This document shows positions 1 through 7,449 of a stretch of DNA of 14,428 nt, piece by piece. This DNA is from Planctomycetota bacterium. Lineage in GTDB: Bacteria; Patescibacteriota; Patescibacteriia; Patescibacteriales; UBA12465. Each line of letters opens with the position of its first letter. The stretch's first letter is position 1. Location: positions 1 to 14,428 of the forward strand of contig JALOQQ010000013.1 in NCBI GenBank assembly GCA_025453315.1. The letters are read 5' to 3'. Under the pieces are notes generated by a model, which did not search any database, was not told the DNA's origin, and saw nothing but the letters and a program-made list of their open reading frames with translations. The position numbers were made by a program, and so were the translations under genes.

Positions 1-638
1 AAAGAGAATTAAGCGATTCTGATTTTGATAAAGAAAAATTACAAGAACGTTTAGCTAAACTTTCTGGTGGTGTAGCTGTTATTAAGGTTGGCGCCGCTAC
101 TGAAACTGAAATGAAGGAAAAGAAAGATCGAATTGAAGATGCTTTAAATGCTACTCGAGCCGCTGTTGAAGAAGGAGTTGTTCCTGGTGGTGGTTTAGCT
201 TTAATTATGGCCTCTTCGGTTTTAACTGGACTCTTAGAAGAAACTAATAAAGAATCTTTGGTAAAAGGATCAGAAGCTGGTGAAAGAATTATTAATGAGG
301 CGGTACTCGAGCCCGTAAAGCAAATTGCTATTAATGCTGGTAAGGATGGTTCTCTTATCTTATATAATATTATTGAAAAGAATAAAGGAAATATCAGTGC
401 TGAAAAGGCTATTGGTTTTAATGCCGCTAATGGTAAATTTGAAAATATGATTGAAGCTGGTATAGTTGATCCGACCAAAGTAGTAAGAAGTGCTTTGGAA
501 AATGCCGCTTCGGCCGCCATGATGTTTTTAACCACTGAGGTAGTTATTACTGATAAACCAGAAGAGAAGGGCTCTTGTTCTTGTGGTGGTCACGGTGCTC
601 CGGGTATGGGAATGGGCGGCGGCATGGGAATGATGTAA
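1..638 (+). CDS. groEL: Chaperonin GroEL (60 kDa), C-terminal part; 5' end outside window
   Basis: GroEL forms the double-ring ATP-dependent chaperonin that folds cytosolic proteins with the GroES cap. The reading frame is open from position 3, so the gene begins upstream of the window; the first in-frame ATG at 111 is an internal methionine, not the start. The visible 212 residues match the end of the family closely. They include the KLQERLAKLSGGVAVIKVGA block, EMKEKKDRIEDALNATRAA, the EEGVVPGGG loop, DPTKVVRSALENAAS and a Gly/Met-rich tail ending in GGGMGMM. Roughly 340-350 N-terminal residues are missing compared with the usual ~545. Just before the tail is an unusual SCSCGGHG segment (570-596) that is absent from the well-known E. 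coli tail. A strong terminator follows, so groEL is probably transcribed separately from the genes to its right. Identification is secure. Confidence 0.98.
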   Translation, partial: RELSDSDFDKEKLQERLAKLSGGVAVIKVGAATETEMKEKKDRIEDALNATRAAVEEGVVPGGGLALIMASSVLTGLLEETNKESLVKGSEAGERIINEAVLEPVKQIAINAGKDGSLILYNIIEKNKGNISAEKAIGFNAANGKFENMIEAGIVDPTKVVRSALENAASAAMMFLTTEVVITDKPEEKGSCSCGGHGAPGMGMGGGMGMM

Positions 639-706
639 TTTATTAGAAATTGTCATTAGGTTTAATAAGAGAATTATAGAAGTAAAAGTATCCAATAAAA
701 ATAAAG

Positions 707-742
707 AAAAAAGACGGATTTAAAGCAATTCGTCTTTTTTTA
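707..742 (+). terminator. Intrinsic terminator of groEL
   Basis: A 14-base stem (707-720 with 727-740, one G-T pair) encloses the loop TAAAGC and runs into a T tract. Its centre is AGACGGATT / AATTCGTCT. It lies about 70 bases after the groEL stop codon and before the next promoter, the expected place for the end of the groEL transcript. The A-rich left arm means it could also work on the opposite strand, but no gene needs that here. Confidence 0.9.
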
Positions 743-758
743 TTTATGGTTAATTAAA

Positions 759-787
759 TTGCTTATCGAGGGTTTTTTTGTTAAAAT
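759..787 (+). promoter_or_regulatory. Promoter with extended -10 for the manC-mltG-DUF3160 cluster
   Basis: The hexamer TTGCTT (759-764) is followed after 17 bases by TAAAAT (782-787), which is preceded by TG at 779-780 to give an extended -10 (TGTTAAAAT). The expected transcript start is near 794, giving a leader of about 43 bases before the ATG at 837. The site lies just after the groEL terminator. It is predicted from base pattern only, and AT-rich sequence gives many chance -10 matches; the combination with a fair -35 at ideal spacing raises confidence. Confidence 0.55.
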
Positions 788-836
788 AATAATATATTAA
801 AATACCTTTAGTATTAAAACGTTTTTTATTTTCTTT

Positions 837-1877
837 ATGAATATAATTATTTTTGCCGGTGGAATTGGTAGTCGCCTTTGGCCACTTTCTCGTGAAAATT
901 CTCCCAAACAATTTGATAAAATTTTTTCCGGTAAATCAACTTTACAGTTGGCTTTTGACCGAGTGGTTAAAAAATTTGGTGCTAAGCATGTTTATGTTCA
1001 GACCGTAGAAAAATACCAATCATTAGTACAAGAACAATTATTAAAATTGCCAAAAAATAATTTATTAATAGAACCAGCTCGCCGTGATGTTGGTCCGGCG
1101 GTTTGTTTTTCTTTATTAGAACTGAAGAAGCGCCGCGCTAATGGTCCTTTAGCCATTCTTTGGGCTGATCATTTAATTGATCGCGAAGGAGAATTTATTG
1201 AAGCTCTAGAAAGAGCCGAAGAAGTGGTTAAAAAAAATCCCAAGCAATTTGTTTTTTTAGCCGAGCGTCCACGTTTTGCTAATAATAATTTAGGTTGGAT
1301 TAAAGTTGGTAAAAAAATGAGTCAGATAAAAGAGCGTAGTTGTTATCAATTTTTAGGTTGGGAATATCGTCCGGAAATGCGTAAATGTGAAACTATGTAT
1401 CGCAGTGGTGATTATTTTTGGAATCCAGGTTACTTCATTACTTCGTTAGATTTTCTTATTAGTAAATATAAGACTTTAGCTCCTAGAATTTATCAAGCGG
1501 TTTCTAAAGACAAATACGAAGAAGCAGAAAAAATAAATTTTGATAAGGCTATTATTGAAAAATTAGATACTAAAGCGGCGGTTATTTTAAAAACTAATAT
1601 GGGTTGGAGTGACCCGGGTACTTTATATGCCCTCAAAGAAGCTTTAGAAAAAAATAATAAAGACAATGTTACTAAAGGCGAAGTTAATATTCTGGCCGCT
1701 GAAGATAATTTACTTTATAACTTAGAGAAAAAGAAAATTTTAGCTGTAGTTGGTTTGCATGGTTGCGTCGTAGTTAATACAGATGATGCTTTACTAATTG
1801 CTCCTAAGAGTGAAGTGGTTCATATTACTGAACTGTTAAAAAAGATGAAAGAAGAGGGAAAAGAACAATATCTTTAA
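837..1877 (+). CDS. manC: Mannose-1-phosphate guanylyltransferase (GDP-mannose synthesis)
   Basis: This enzyme transfers GMP from GTP to mannose-1-phosphate, making GDP-mannose for cell-surface glycans. At 346 residues it has the short form of the family, without a fused phosphomannose isomerase domain. The nucleotide-binding signature occupies residues 6-26 (FAGGIGSRLWPLSRE followed by PKQF). Further family landmarks are EPARRDVGPAV (79-89, the EP-x-RN-x-AP element), WADHLI (109-114, usually PADHLI, carrying the metal-binding Asp), FWNPGYF (194-200) and GWSDPG (256-261). Residues from about 280 onward form the C-terminal beta-rich part. The ATG at 837 is chosen because the signature begins within six residues of it. 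No Shine-Dalgarno sequence is visible. It is the first gene of a + strand cluster with mltG 80 bases downstream. No phosphomannomutase is in the window. Preference for GDP-mannose over another NDP-sugar rests on the PKQF-type signature. Confidence 0.93.
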   Translation: MNIIIFAGGIGSRLWPLSRENSPKQFDKIFSGKSTLQLAFDRVVKKFGAKHVYVQTVEKYQSLVQEQLLKLPKNNLLIEPARRDVGPAVCFSLLELKKRRANGPLAILWADHLIDREGEFIEALERAEEVVKKNPKQFVFLAERPRFANNNLGWIKVGKKMSQIKERSCYQFLGWEYRPEMRKCETMYRSGDYFWNPGYFITSLDFLISKYKTLAPRIYQAVSKDKYEEAEKINFDKAIIEKLDTKAAVILKTNMGWSDPGTLYALKEALEKNNKDNVTKGEVNILAAEDNLLYNLEKKKILAVVGLHGCVVVNTDDALLIAPKSEVVHITELLKKMKEEGKEQYL

Positions 1878-1880
1878 GAG

Positions 1881-1957
1881 GGAACTTAAAAAATATATAA
1901 TAAGGAGCTTAAAAAATATAAGAAAAGGATTTAAAAAATAAAAGAGAACTTTCTAAT
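1881..1957 (+). repeat. Tandem imperfect SD-like/A-tract repeats in the leader of mltG
   Basis: The spacer between manC and mltG holds three imperfect copies of a ~23-base unit that starts with GGA and continues with a TTAAAAAATA tract. The copies begin at 1881 (GGAACTTAAAAAATATAT), 1904 (GGAGCTTAAAAAATATAAG) and 1928 (GGATTTAAAAAATAAAAG). A shorter degenerate fourth copy (GAGAACTTTCTAAT) ends directly at the mltG start codon. The second copy carries AAGGAG, the best Shine-Dalgarno match seen in any leader here, but 50 bases too early for the mltG ATG. The array may be slipped-strand duplication of a ribosome-binding region, a regulatory leader, or a neutral AT-rich repeat. Confidence 0.6.
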
Positions 1958-2857
1958 ATGAAAAAAAGTCTTAAGTCTAAAAAACATTTCTGGCGTTATT
2001 TAGTGATTGCTTCCTTGGTTGTTATCGTTATTATAGTCAATGTTAATTCTTACTTGGCAAAAGAAAAGAAGCGTCAGCAAGAAGCGGCAAAAGTTGTAAT
2101 AAAGAAAGAAAAAACTATTCGCTTACATGAAGGCTGGACTACGCGAGAAATAGGGCAATATTTTGAAAATCAAGGAATGTTTCAAAGCGAAGAGTTATTA
2201 GAATTAGTTGGTTTTCCTCAGATTGATTACCGTCAAGAGAAAAAAATGCCAACCCCCAAAGACTATAGTAAGGACTTTTCTTTTTTAGACGACAAGCCAA
2301 CTTATTATGGTTTAGAGGGTTATCTTTTCCCAGACACCTATTCTATTTATGAAGATGCTACCCTAGATGAGGTTGTTAGGAAAATGTTAAAGAATTTTGA
2401 TCGTAAATTAAGTTCAAAAATGAGGGAAGATATAAAAAAGCAGGGCAAAACTATTTATGAGATAGTAACTATGGCCTCTATTTTAGAAAAAGAGGTTCCT
2501 ATGGACACCTTAAAAAATGACAATAAAAATGCTAAAATAGTATCAGGTATCTTTTGGCAAAGAATAGATAATGGCCAGCCACTACAATCTTGCGCAACCT
2601 TAGCTTATGTTTTGGGTATTAATAAGGCCCAATATTCTTATGAAGATACTAAAGTTGCCTCTCCTTATAATACTTATCTCTATAAAGGCCTGCCGATTGG
2701 TCCAATTGCTAATCCTAGCCTTTTAGCTCTTCAAGCCGCTATTTATCCAACACCCAATAATTACAATTATTTTCTTAGCCCCACCGATACTAAAGAAATT
2801 GTTTTTGCTAGAACTTATGAGGAACATTTACGCAATAAAGCAAAATATTTAAAATAA
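1958..2857 (+). CDS. mltG: Endolytic murein transglycosylase MltG
   Basis: MltG is a membrane-anchored lytic transglycosylase that cuts nascent peptidoglycan strands and sets glycan chain length. The 299-residue protein has a short basic N-terminus, a membrane segment at about 13-31 and an extracytoplasmic catalytic region. Family motifs appear in order: GLEGYLFPDTY (118-128), MASILEKEV (172-180), QPLQSCATLAYVLG (207-220) and SPYNTYLYKGLPIGPIANP (235-253). Glu177 in ILEKE aligns with the catalytic Glu of E. coli MltG. It is somewhat shorter than E. coli MltG (about 340); the LysM-like region between the membrane segment and the catalytic core is compact (about 50-118). Two consecutive TAA codons end the gene. 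The DUF3160 gene starts 6 bases after the first stop, so the two are probably cotranscribed. The ATG at 1958 is supported by the membrane segment that follows. Confidence 0.95.
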   Translation: MKKSLKSKKHFWRYLVIASLVVIVIIVNVNSYLAKEKKRQQEAAKVVIKKEKTIRLHEGWTTREIGQYFENQGMFQSEELLELVGFPQIDYRQEKKMPTPKDYSKDFSFLDDKPTYYGLEGYLFPDTYSIYEDATLDEVVRKMLKNFDRKLSSKMREDIKKQGKTIYEIVTMASILEKEVPMDTLKNDNKNAKIVSGIFWQRIDNGQPLQSCATLAYVLGINKAQYSYEDTKVASPYNTYLYKGLPIGPIANPSLLALQAAIYPTPNNYNYFLSPTDTKEIVFARTYEEHLRNKAKYLK

Positions 2858-2863
2858 TAAATT

Positions 2864-5260
2864 ATGTTTGAACGTGAACAACAATTAAAAACTACCGAGA
2901 CCCCATTACCAGAAAAAAAAGTTGAACAGCCAGTAGTGCAAAAGAAGAGCAATAAAAAAATGTTTATTATTGGTGGAGTGGTTTTTTTAATTGTTATTAT
3001 TTTACTTTTTTCTTTGTTGTTAATTTTAAAGCCAGCCAAACAGCAGCCTAAGAAAGTTGAAGTGGTGGAACAGGTGGTCGAAGAAGATAATTCTGTTTCA
3101 GAAACAGAAAAGGGTAGATTATTTGGCGGTCTGCCAACGGAATCTTCTACTACTAATAATTCCAGTAATGCTTTGTCCGAAAAAGATTCAGTGGAATATT
3201 TAGCCTTCTCTAGTTTTTATAAAGACGTGGCTAATAATTTTACACCCAAACCCAATAATTATCAGTTACCGCTTAATGTTAAAACAGATGTTTTAAATTA
3301 TTATGATGTTTCTAGACGTCTAGATTTAGACCCAAGTCTAACCGATTTAAATGCTTATGGTTTTGCTGTCATTCCTGATCAATTTAATAAGGATGCTAAT
3401 GGTGCCAAGATAGATAATGATTTTTATTCTCTTTACAATACTTTGCAAAAAAAACAAATTCCGATTTTAATAACCAGTGATTTTTTAGTTTATAATTACC
3501 AAAACATTTTAAAAAATTCTTTCAAAGATATTGAAGAGGGTTTATTTTATCAAGATTTGTGGGAGGTAAATCGTAAGTTATATGATGATGCTCGTCAGCG
3601 TTACGAGGCTAAACTTTCTAAAATCGGTAATGTTAACGACCCAATTTTAGAGGCCGAGCGTTTAGTAGCGGCTTATTTTGCTGTTTCTTTGGAAATATTA
3701 AAGCCTACCTTAGAACAAATTCAACCAGAGAAAAGTGCTGTCGATTTAAATAAATTTAGCAAATCAGAGGGGGATTATTATTCTTTTAATTTGCCGAAGT
3801 ATTTAGAAACTGATGTTTTGCGAGAAGTAAAACTTATTCGTAAAGCTGAAGAAAAAGCTAAATCCCCGGTTTTGCTTTACCAAAAAAACTATAAAGATTT
3901 TATTATTCCCAAGGATTATGACAATGTTCGTTTACAAAACTTTTATCTTTGTTCTAAATGGTTAAATTCAGTTTTTCCGATTTATTATAAAGGAACGGTT
4001 TGTCCGGATTGTTTCTTAGATAAAGATGATTGGCGTATTAATTTTACCACCGCCTCTTTTATTGCTAAGGATTTTACTGAGAATAGTGAAATAAAAAATA
4101 AGTGGGCCAGAATTTATAAAGTTATTGCTTTTTTTAAAGGTTTGAGAAGTAATTTAACTTATGTTCATTATCGTGATTCCTTAACTAAATTATTTGGCGC
4201 TAATTATGACATTGAAAAATTATTTTCAGACGATAATCCAGAATGGAGAGATAATATTAATAAACTACAAGCCGCTTTATTGCAGATAGATTTTAATAAG
4301 GTTGAGGGTGGGTTTAATAAACAGGATGCCACAGAACGTCCTTTTATTGGCATGAAGATTTTGGCAGATGGTTATTGGCCCAATGAGTATCTACTTCAGA
4401 ATTTAACGATGCCTTTAGTAAGTTCCTATAATGGAGCAAAAGTAGCCGAAAGCAATCTCACGGCCTGTGTTTTAGGGGATAAGGAAAAGGCTAGTCGTTG
4501 TCGTGGTATTGGTTTTGATATTATAAATTTGCTTTATGGCGTGCCCAAGAGTATCGCTTATTTTCAAGATAATACTAATTATCAGAATTACGAAACACAA
4601 GCTAAAAAAATCAGTGATCAATTAATTGGCATTTCTCCTTGGCACAACAATAACTATTGGTCTACTCTAAAATTATTAGATAAGTTTTTACGCGCTGACC
4701 GTTCTCAAATGCCAGCTTTTAGTCAAAGTGCTAAGTGGAATGAGCGTAATATTTACAGTGCCTTAACTAGTTGGGTTTATTTACAGGTAGTTCCGGATAA
4801 AATTGGTACTTATCGTACGGGCAGTGATGATGGTTATGCTGCTCAGCCTAGTGAATATAGTTATATAGAACCAAGCTTACCATTAATTAATGAAATGTTA
4901 TCTAATACGGAAATGCTCTTAGATATGTTTGCCGCTCTTAAAATAAATAATGAATTAAATTCAGTTGCTATTAAATTAAATGATCTTGATTACGAATTGC
5001 GTACTATCAGATCAATTGTTGAAAAAGAATTAAGCCCCGAGCCACTTAATGATTATGAAGTCCAATTTATTAATAGTCTGACTAAAAAATATCAGGTTTT
5101 GGAAAGAAGTAAAAAGAACTTAACTCTTGCCGTTAATGAGAAAAATTATTTGGTTGAAGATATTAATGGTTTTAAATTATTGATACTAGTGCATAAGCGT
5201 GACAAAAATAATGTCATTGCCATTGGTCCGGTTTTCGACTATCAGGAAAACAAACAATAA
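2864..5260 (+). CDS. Membrane-anchored DUF3160 domain protein
   Basis: Function unknown. The 798-residue protein has a cytoplasmic N-terminus of about 32 residues, one membrane segment (33-56), a Lys/Glu/Ser-rich linker to about 110 and a large outer domain. The domain fits DUF3160: YGFAVIPDQF (165-174), the PILITSDFLVYNY segment (200-212), RPFIGMKILADGYWPNEYLL (492-511) followed by QNLTMP, MPAFSQSAKWNERNIYSALTSW (616-637) and a C-terminal VIAIGPVFDYQE stretch. From memory of the family, the segment after SALTSW usually reads ELRHDT with nearby lysines; here it is YLQVVPDKIGTY, so the putative active or binding site may differ. Cys363 plus a CPDC pair (380/383) and Cys535/Cys546 could form disulfides or bind metal. 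It sits 6 bases after mltG, which suggests a role at the cell wall or envelope; that is inference. A bidirectional terminator follows. Confidence 0.88.
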   Translation: MFEREQQLKTTETPLPEKKVEQPVVQKKSNKKMFIIGGVVFLIVIILLFSLLLILKPAKQQPKKVEVVEQVVEEDNSVSETEKGRLFGGLPTESSTTNNSSNALSEKDSVEYLAFSSFYKDVANNFTPKPNNYQLPLNVKTDVLNYYDVSRRLDLDPSLTDLNAYGFAVIPDQFNKDANGAKIDNDFYSLYNTLQKKQIPILITSDFLVYNYQNILKNSFKDIEEGLFYQDLWEVNRKLYDDARQRYEAKLSKIGNVNDPILEAERLVAAYFAVSLEILKPTLEQIQPEKSAVDLNKFSKSEGDYYSFNLPKYLETDVLREVKLIRKAEEKAKSPVLLYQKNYKDFIIPKDYDNVRLQNFYLCSKWLNSVFPIYYKGTVCPDCFLDKDDWRINFTTASFIAKDFTENSEIKNKWARIYKVIAFFKGLRSNLTYVHYRDSLTKLFGANYDIEKLFSDDNPEWRDNINKLQAALLQIDFNKVEGGFNKQDATERPFIGMKILADGYWPNEYLLQNLTMPLVSSYNGAKVAESNLTACVLGDKEKASRCRGIGFDIINLLYGVPKSIAYFQDNTNYQNYETQAKKISDQLIGISPWHNNNYWSTLKLLDKFLRADRSQMPAFSQSAKWNERNIYSALTSWVYLQVVPDKIGTYRTGSDDGYAAQPSEYSYIEPSLPLINEMLSNTEMLLDMFAALKINNELNSVAIKLNDLDYELRTIRSIVEKELSPEPLNDYEVQFINSLTKKYQVLERSKKNLTLAVNEKNYLVEDINGFKLLILVHKRDKNNVIAIGPVFDYQENKQ

Positions 5261-5293
5261 ACTATTTTAATTAAGTTATTGTTATTTAATTAG

Positions 5294-5327
5294 AAAAAAA
5301 GGTTATTTTTTAAAATAACCTTTTTTG
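5294..5327. terminator. Bidirectional terminator between convergent genes
   Basis: A near-perfect palindrome pairs AAAAAAGGTTATTTT (5295-5309) with AAAATAACCTTTTTT (5312-5326). It has T tracts on the right arm of each strand, so it can end transcripts from both directions. It lies between the 3' end of the DUF3160 gene and the 3' end of the - strand membrane protein gene, which need one terminator each. Confidence 0.9.
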
Positions 5328-5359
5328 TTTTTAATTTATCTAATTTAATTAGTTTATTT

Positions 5360-7384
5360 TTAATATTTAAACACCCAAACTGTGCCGTTATCAATATTTT
5401 GCCAACTTTGTGCTTCTAATTTAGCCTCTTCAATTATTTTATCTGAGGCCCACCAATATTTATTAATAACTAAATAGGCGTTTTTAACTTTAAGCCAAGC
5501 CATAATTTCTTTCATGGTTTTAGCCTCTGGTTTCTCGTAGACCATTTTTAAATAGTGTTGGTAAAGTTTGCCACCGGTTGGTATGGGATAAAAATAGATT
5601 GGATCTTCTTTTGTGTTTAAATAACGTTCAAAACCAAAAATATGTAGAGCGGCTACGCTAACTTGCTGATTAGCTAAAACGACATATTTCTCTTGATTAT
5701 TTTTTCGACTCCAATCACTTTGGTTACTATCTATTAAATCAGCCCATTTTATTAAGCTACTATTATTATCTTGTTCAATCCACTGGACCGCTTTCAGATC
5801 AGAGGCGCCAACAGAATAACCGCGTGAGTTATAATAATTATCTAAACGCGGGTAAGAAAGATAAAGAGAAGAGCTTAAAAGCAGAGAACCGGATATTAGA
5901 CCAATAATTTTAATCTCTCGGCTGCTATTAATTACTTTTTCAATTATCTTTTGAAAAACAATAATTATAAAGGGTAAGCCAATTAAAAGACTAGCGTAAA
6001 GTATCCTTTCTTGATAATCGTTTTGCTCATAAGCAATAAGATTTTGAAATTTTAAACATTGACTGAAAAGATAAGAAATTAACAAAGATAAAATAATTAA
6101 GAGATGAGGCAATAAATTGAAAATTTTATTTTTAATAAACCAGAAAATGCCCATTAAATATAAAATAATTAATAACCAATAATAATTTTGGCTTAAGAAA
6201 TAGACTGAATTTAAAATAACATTTTCTTGATTAGGGAAGTGTAGGTTTAGACTTAGAGTTGAAAAAAAAGTTGACCAGGGAAAATTAATCAAATGTCCCC
6301 CGCCAGAAATTAATAATGCCAAGGGAATAATTAAGATATTTAAAATAAATAATCCGCCAATAACTAAATAAAGCCAAGGCTTTTTCTTAATTACTAAAAG
6401 ACTTAGAGTTATTATTACTAAGATTAAAGCCGGTAAACCTGCCAGTGGATGAATAAAAAAAGTTGCACCAGCCAAAAGACTTGGTAAAACTAAATTTTTT
6501 ATATCTCGAATATTAATTAAAGCAATGGTTGTTAGCAGTAAAAAAAGAAATGAAAGATTTTGCGGTGTTGTACTGATGAAAAAAGAAAAGGGTAGAATTA
6601 ATATTAATAATGGAATTAAATAAGATTTTATTCCCCAATAATCGCTAATTTTTTTTATTCCCCAAGGTAAGGTTAAAGCACTTAATACTGGCACTAACCA
6701 AGTATTTAAAATTGCCAGTGGAATAAAAGTTAACTTATGAATGGTTATTAATAAACCATATTGGCCGATATAATAAAAAGTTTTAGGATTAATAAAACCG
6801 TATTTATCTATATATTCTAGAGAAGCTTGATGAATGAAGGGATCGAAACCATAGCCAATTCCGTAGACTATCGTAGCTACGCTTAGTGTTAAAGCATAAT
6901 GTAAAGAAATTGGTATTAATAACCATTTTTTATTTTGACGACTGAGTAAAAAAAGAACTATGGTTGCTAAAAAGTAAACTACAAAAAACCAGGGTGAGAC
7001 TTTTTGCCAAGGAGATATTAAAGCTTCGTTATTTCTGGCAAAAATTAGAATTATTAGAGCAAGTAAATAAAAAAGAATGTAGGCAACTGTGAGCCAAAAA
7101 CTATTTTTTTTCCAAATAGCGGTTTTGGTTAAATGGTCTTTTAGGAAAGTGTTGAAGCTATCTTTTACACTATCAATTTTCAAAAAAAATAATTTAAAAC
7201 AATTTATTTTTGGTTTTAAGTTATTATTAATATTGTTTAGTAATCCTTTTTTTACTAGTAAAACTAAGACAATAATTGCGCTTAGCAGACTAAAAACCAC
7301 CCCTTCTAAATTAAGGGAAAAGAAATGGTAAGAGAGGGAACTAATAATGATTATTAGACTGGAAATTGCTAAGAAATAAGGCAT
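5360..7384 (-). CDS. Polytopic membrane protein, possible GT-C-type glycosyltransferase
   Basis: Not assigned to a named family. The 674-residue protein has many hydrophobic segments from residue 1 to about 515 (at least twelve by eye), with a basic loop at about 45-95, then a soluble C-terminal region of about 155 residues. After the fourth or fifth membrane segment comes GYGFDPFIHQ (178-187); an Asp in an early outer loop followed by a His/Glu-rich amphipathic stretch is typical of GT-C lipid-linked sugar transferases. The C-terminal region (YVVLANQQVSVAALHIFGFE, then YFYPIPTGG, and NKYWWASDKIIEEAKLE near the end) looks like a conserved extracytoplasmic domain rather than filler. It is transcribed divergently from another GT-C-like gene. 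Alternatives are an O-antigen ligase-like protein or a flippase. The ATG is favoured by an extended -10 placed about 25 bases upstream. No Shine-Dalgarno sequence is seen. Confidence 0.7.
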   Translation of the reverse strand: MPYFLAISSLIIIISSLSYHFFSLNLEGVVFSLLSAIIVLVLLVKKGLLNNINNNLKPKINCFKLFFLKIDSVKDSFNTFLKDHLTKTAIWKKNSFWLTVAYILFYLLALIILIFARNNEALISPWQKVSPWFFVVYFLATIVLFLLSRQNKKWLLIPISLHYALTLSVATIVYGIGYGFDPFIHQASLEYIDKYGFINPKTFYYIGQYGLLITIHKLTFIPLAILNTWLVPVLSALTLPWGIKKISDYWGIKSYLIPLLILILPFSFFISTTPQNLSFLFLLLTTIALINIRDIKNLVLPSLLAGATFFIHPLAGLPALILVIITLSLLVIKKKPWLYLVIGGLFILNILIIPLALLISGGGHLINFPWSTFFSTLSLNLHFPNQENVILNSVYFLSQNYYWLLIILYLMGIFWFIKNKIFNLLPHLLIILSLLISYLFSQCLKFQNLIAYEQNDYQERILYASLLIGLPFIIIVFQKIIEKVINSSREIKIIGLISGSLLLSSSLYLSYPRLDNYYNSRGYSVGASDLKAVQWIEQDNNSSLIKWADLIDSNQSDWSRKNNQEKYVVLANQQVSVAALHIFGFERYLNTKEDPIYFYPIPTGGKLYQHYLKMVYEKPEAKTMKEIMAWLKVKNAYLVINKYWWASDKIIEEAKLEAQSWQNIDNGTVWVFKY

Positions 7385-7400
7385 AGTATTAATTATTTCT

Positions 7401-7409
7401 ACTATAGCA
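7401..7409 (-). promoter_or_regulatory. Extended -10 promoter element for the - strand membrane protein gene
   Basis: Read on the - strand the sequence is TGCTATAGT, a TGn extended -10 with a 5/6 hexamer. The predicted transcript start is about 10 bases before the ATG at 7384, so the leader would be very short. No good -35 is visible (TACCAT at 17-base spacing). Prediction from pattern only. Confidence 0.45.
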
Positions 7410-7424
7410 AATTATTGCGAAAAA

Positions 7425-7433
7425 TGGTATTTT
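7425..7433 (+). promoter_or_regulatory. Possible extended -10 for the + strand GT-C gene
   Basis: TGGTATTTT matches TGn plus a 4/6 -10 hexamer and would place the transcript start about 10 bases before the ATG at 7450. No convincing -35 accompanies it. An alternative, TAGAAT just before the ATG (7443-7448), would imply transcription starting inside the coding region and is less attractive. Confidence 0.25.
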
Positions 7434-7449
7434 TTGGTACCCTAGAATA

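Noticed and set aside
639..836. Possible small gene or RNA between groEL and manC
   Set aside because: No open frame with support and no structure apart from the terminator; the rest is AT-rich promoter sequence.
2815..3039. Open frame of 74 codons on the - strand
   Set aside because: Lies opposite the N-terminus of the DUF3160 gene, where the + strand frame has a clear membrane anchor; its hydrophobic look is the complement of that segment.
7089..7331. Open frame of 80 codons on the + strand
   Set aside because: Antisense to the N-terminal part of the 674-residue membrane protein; Lys/Phe-rich composition is a by-product of AT-rich DNA.
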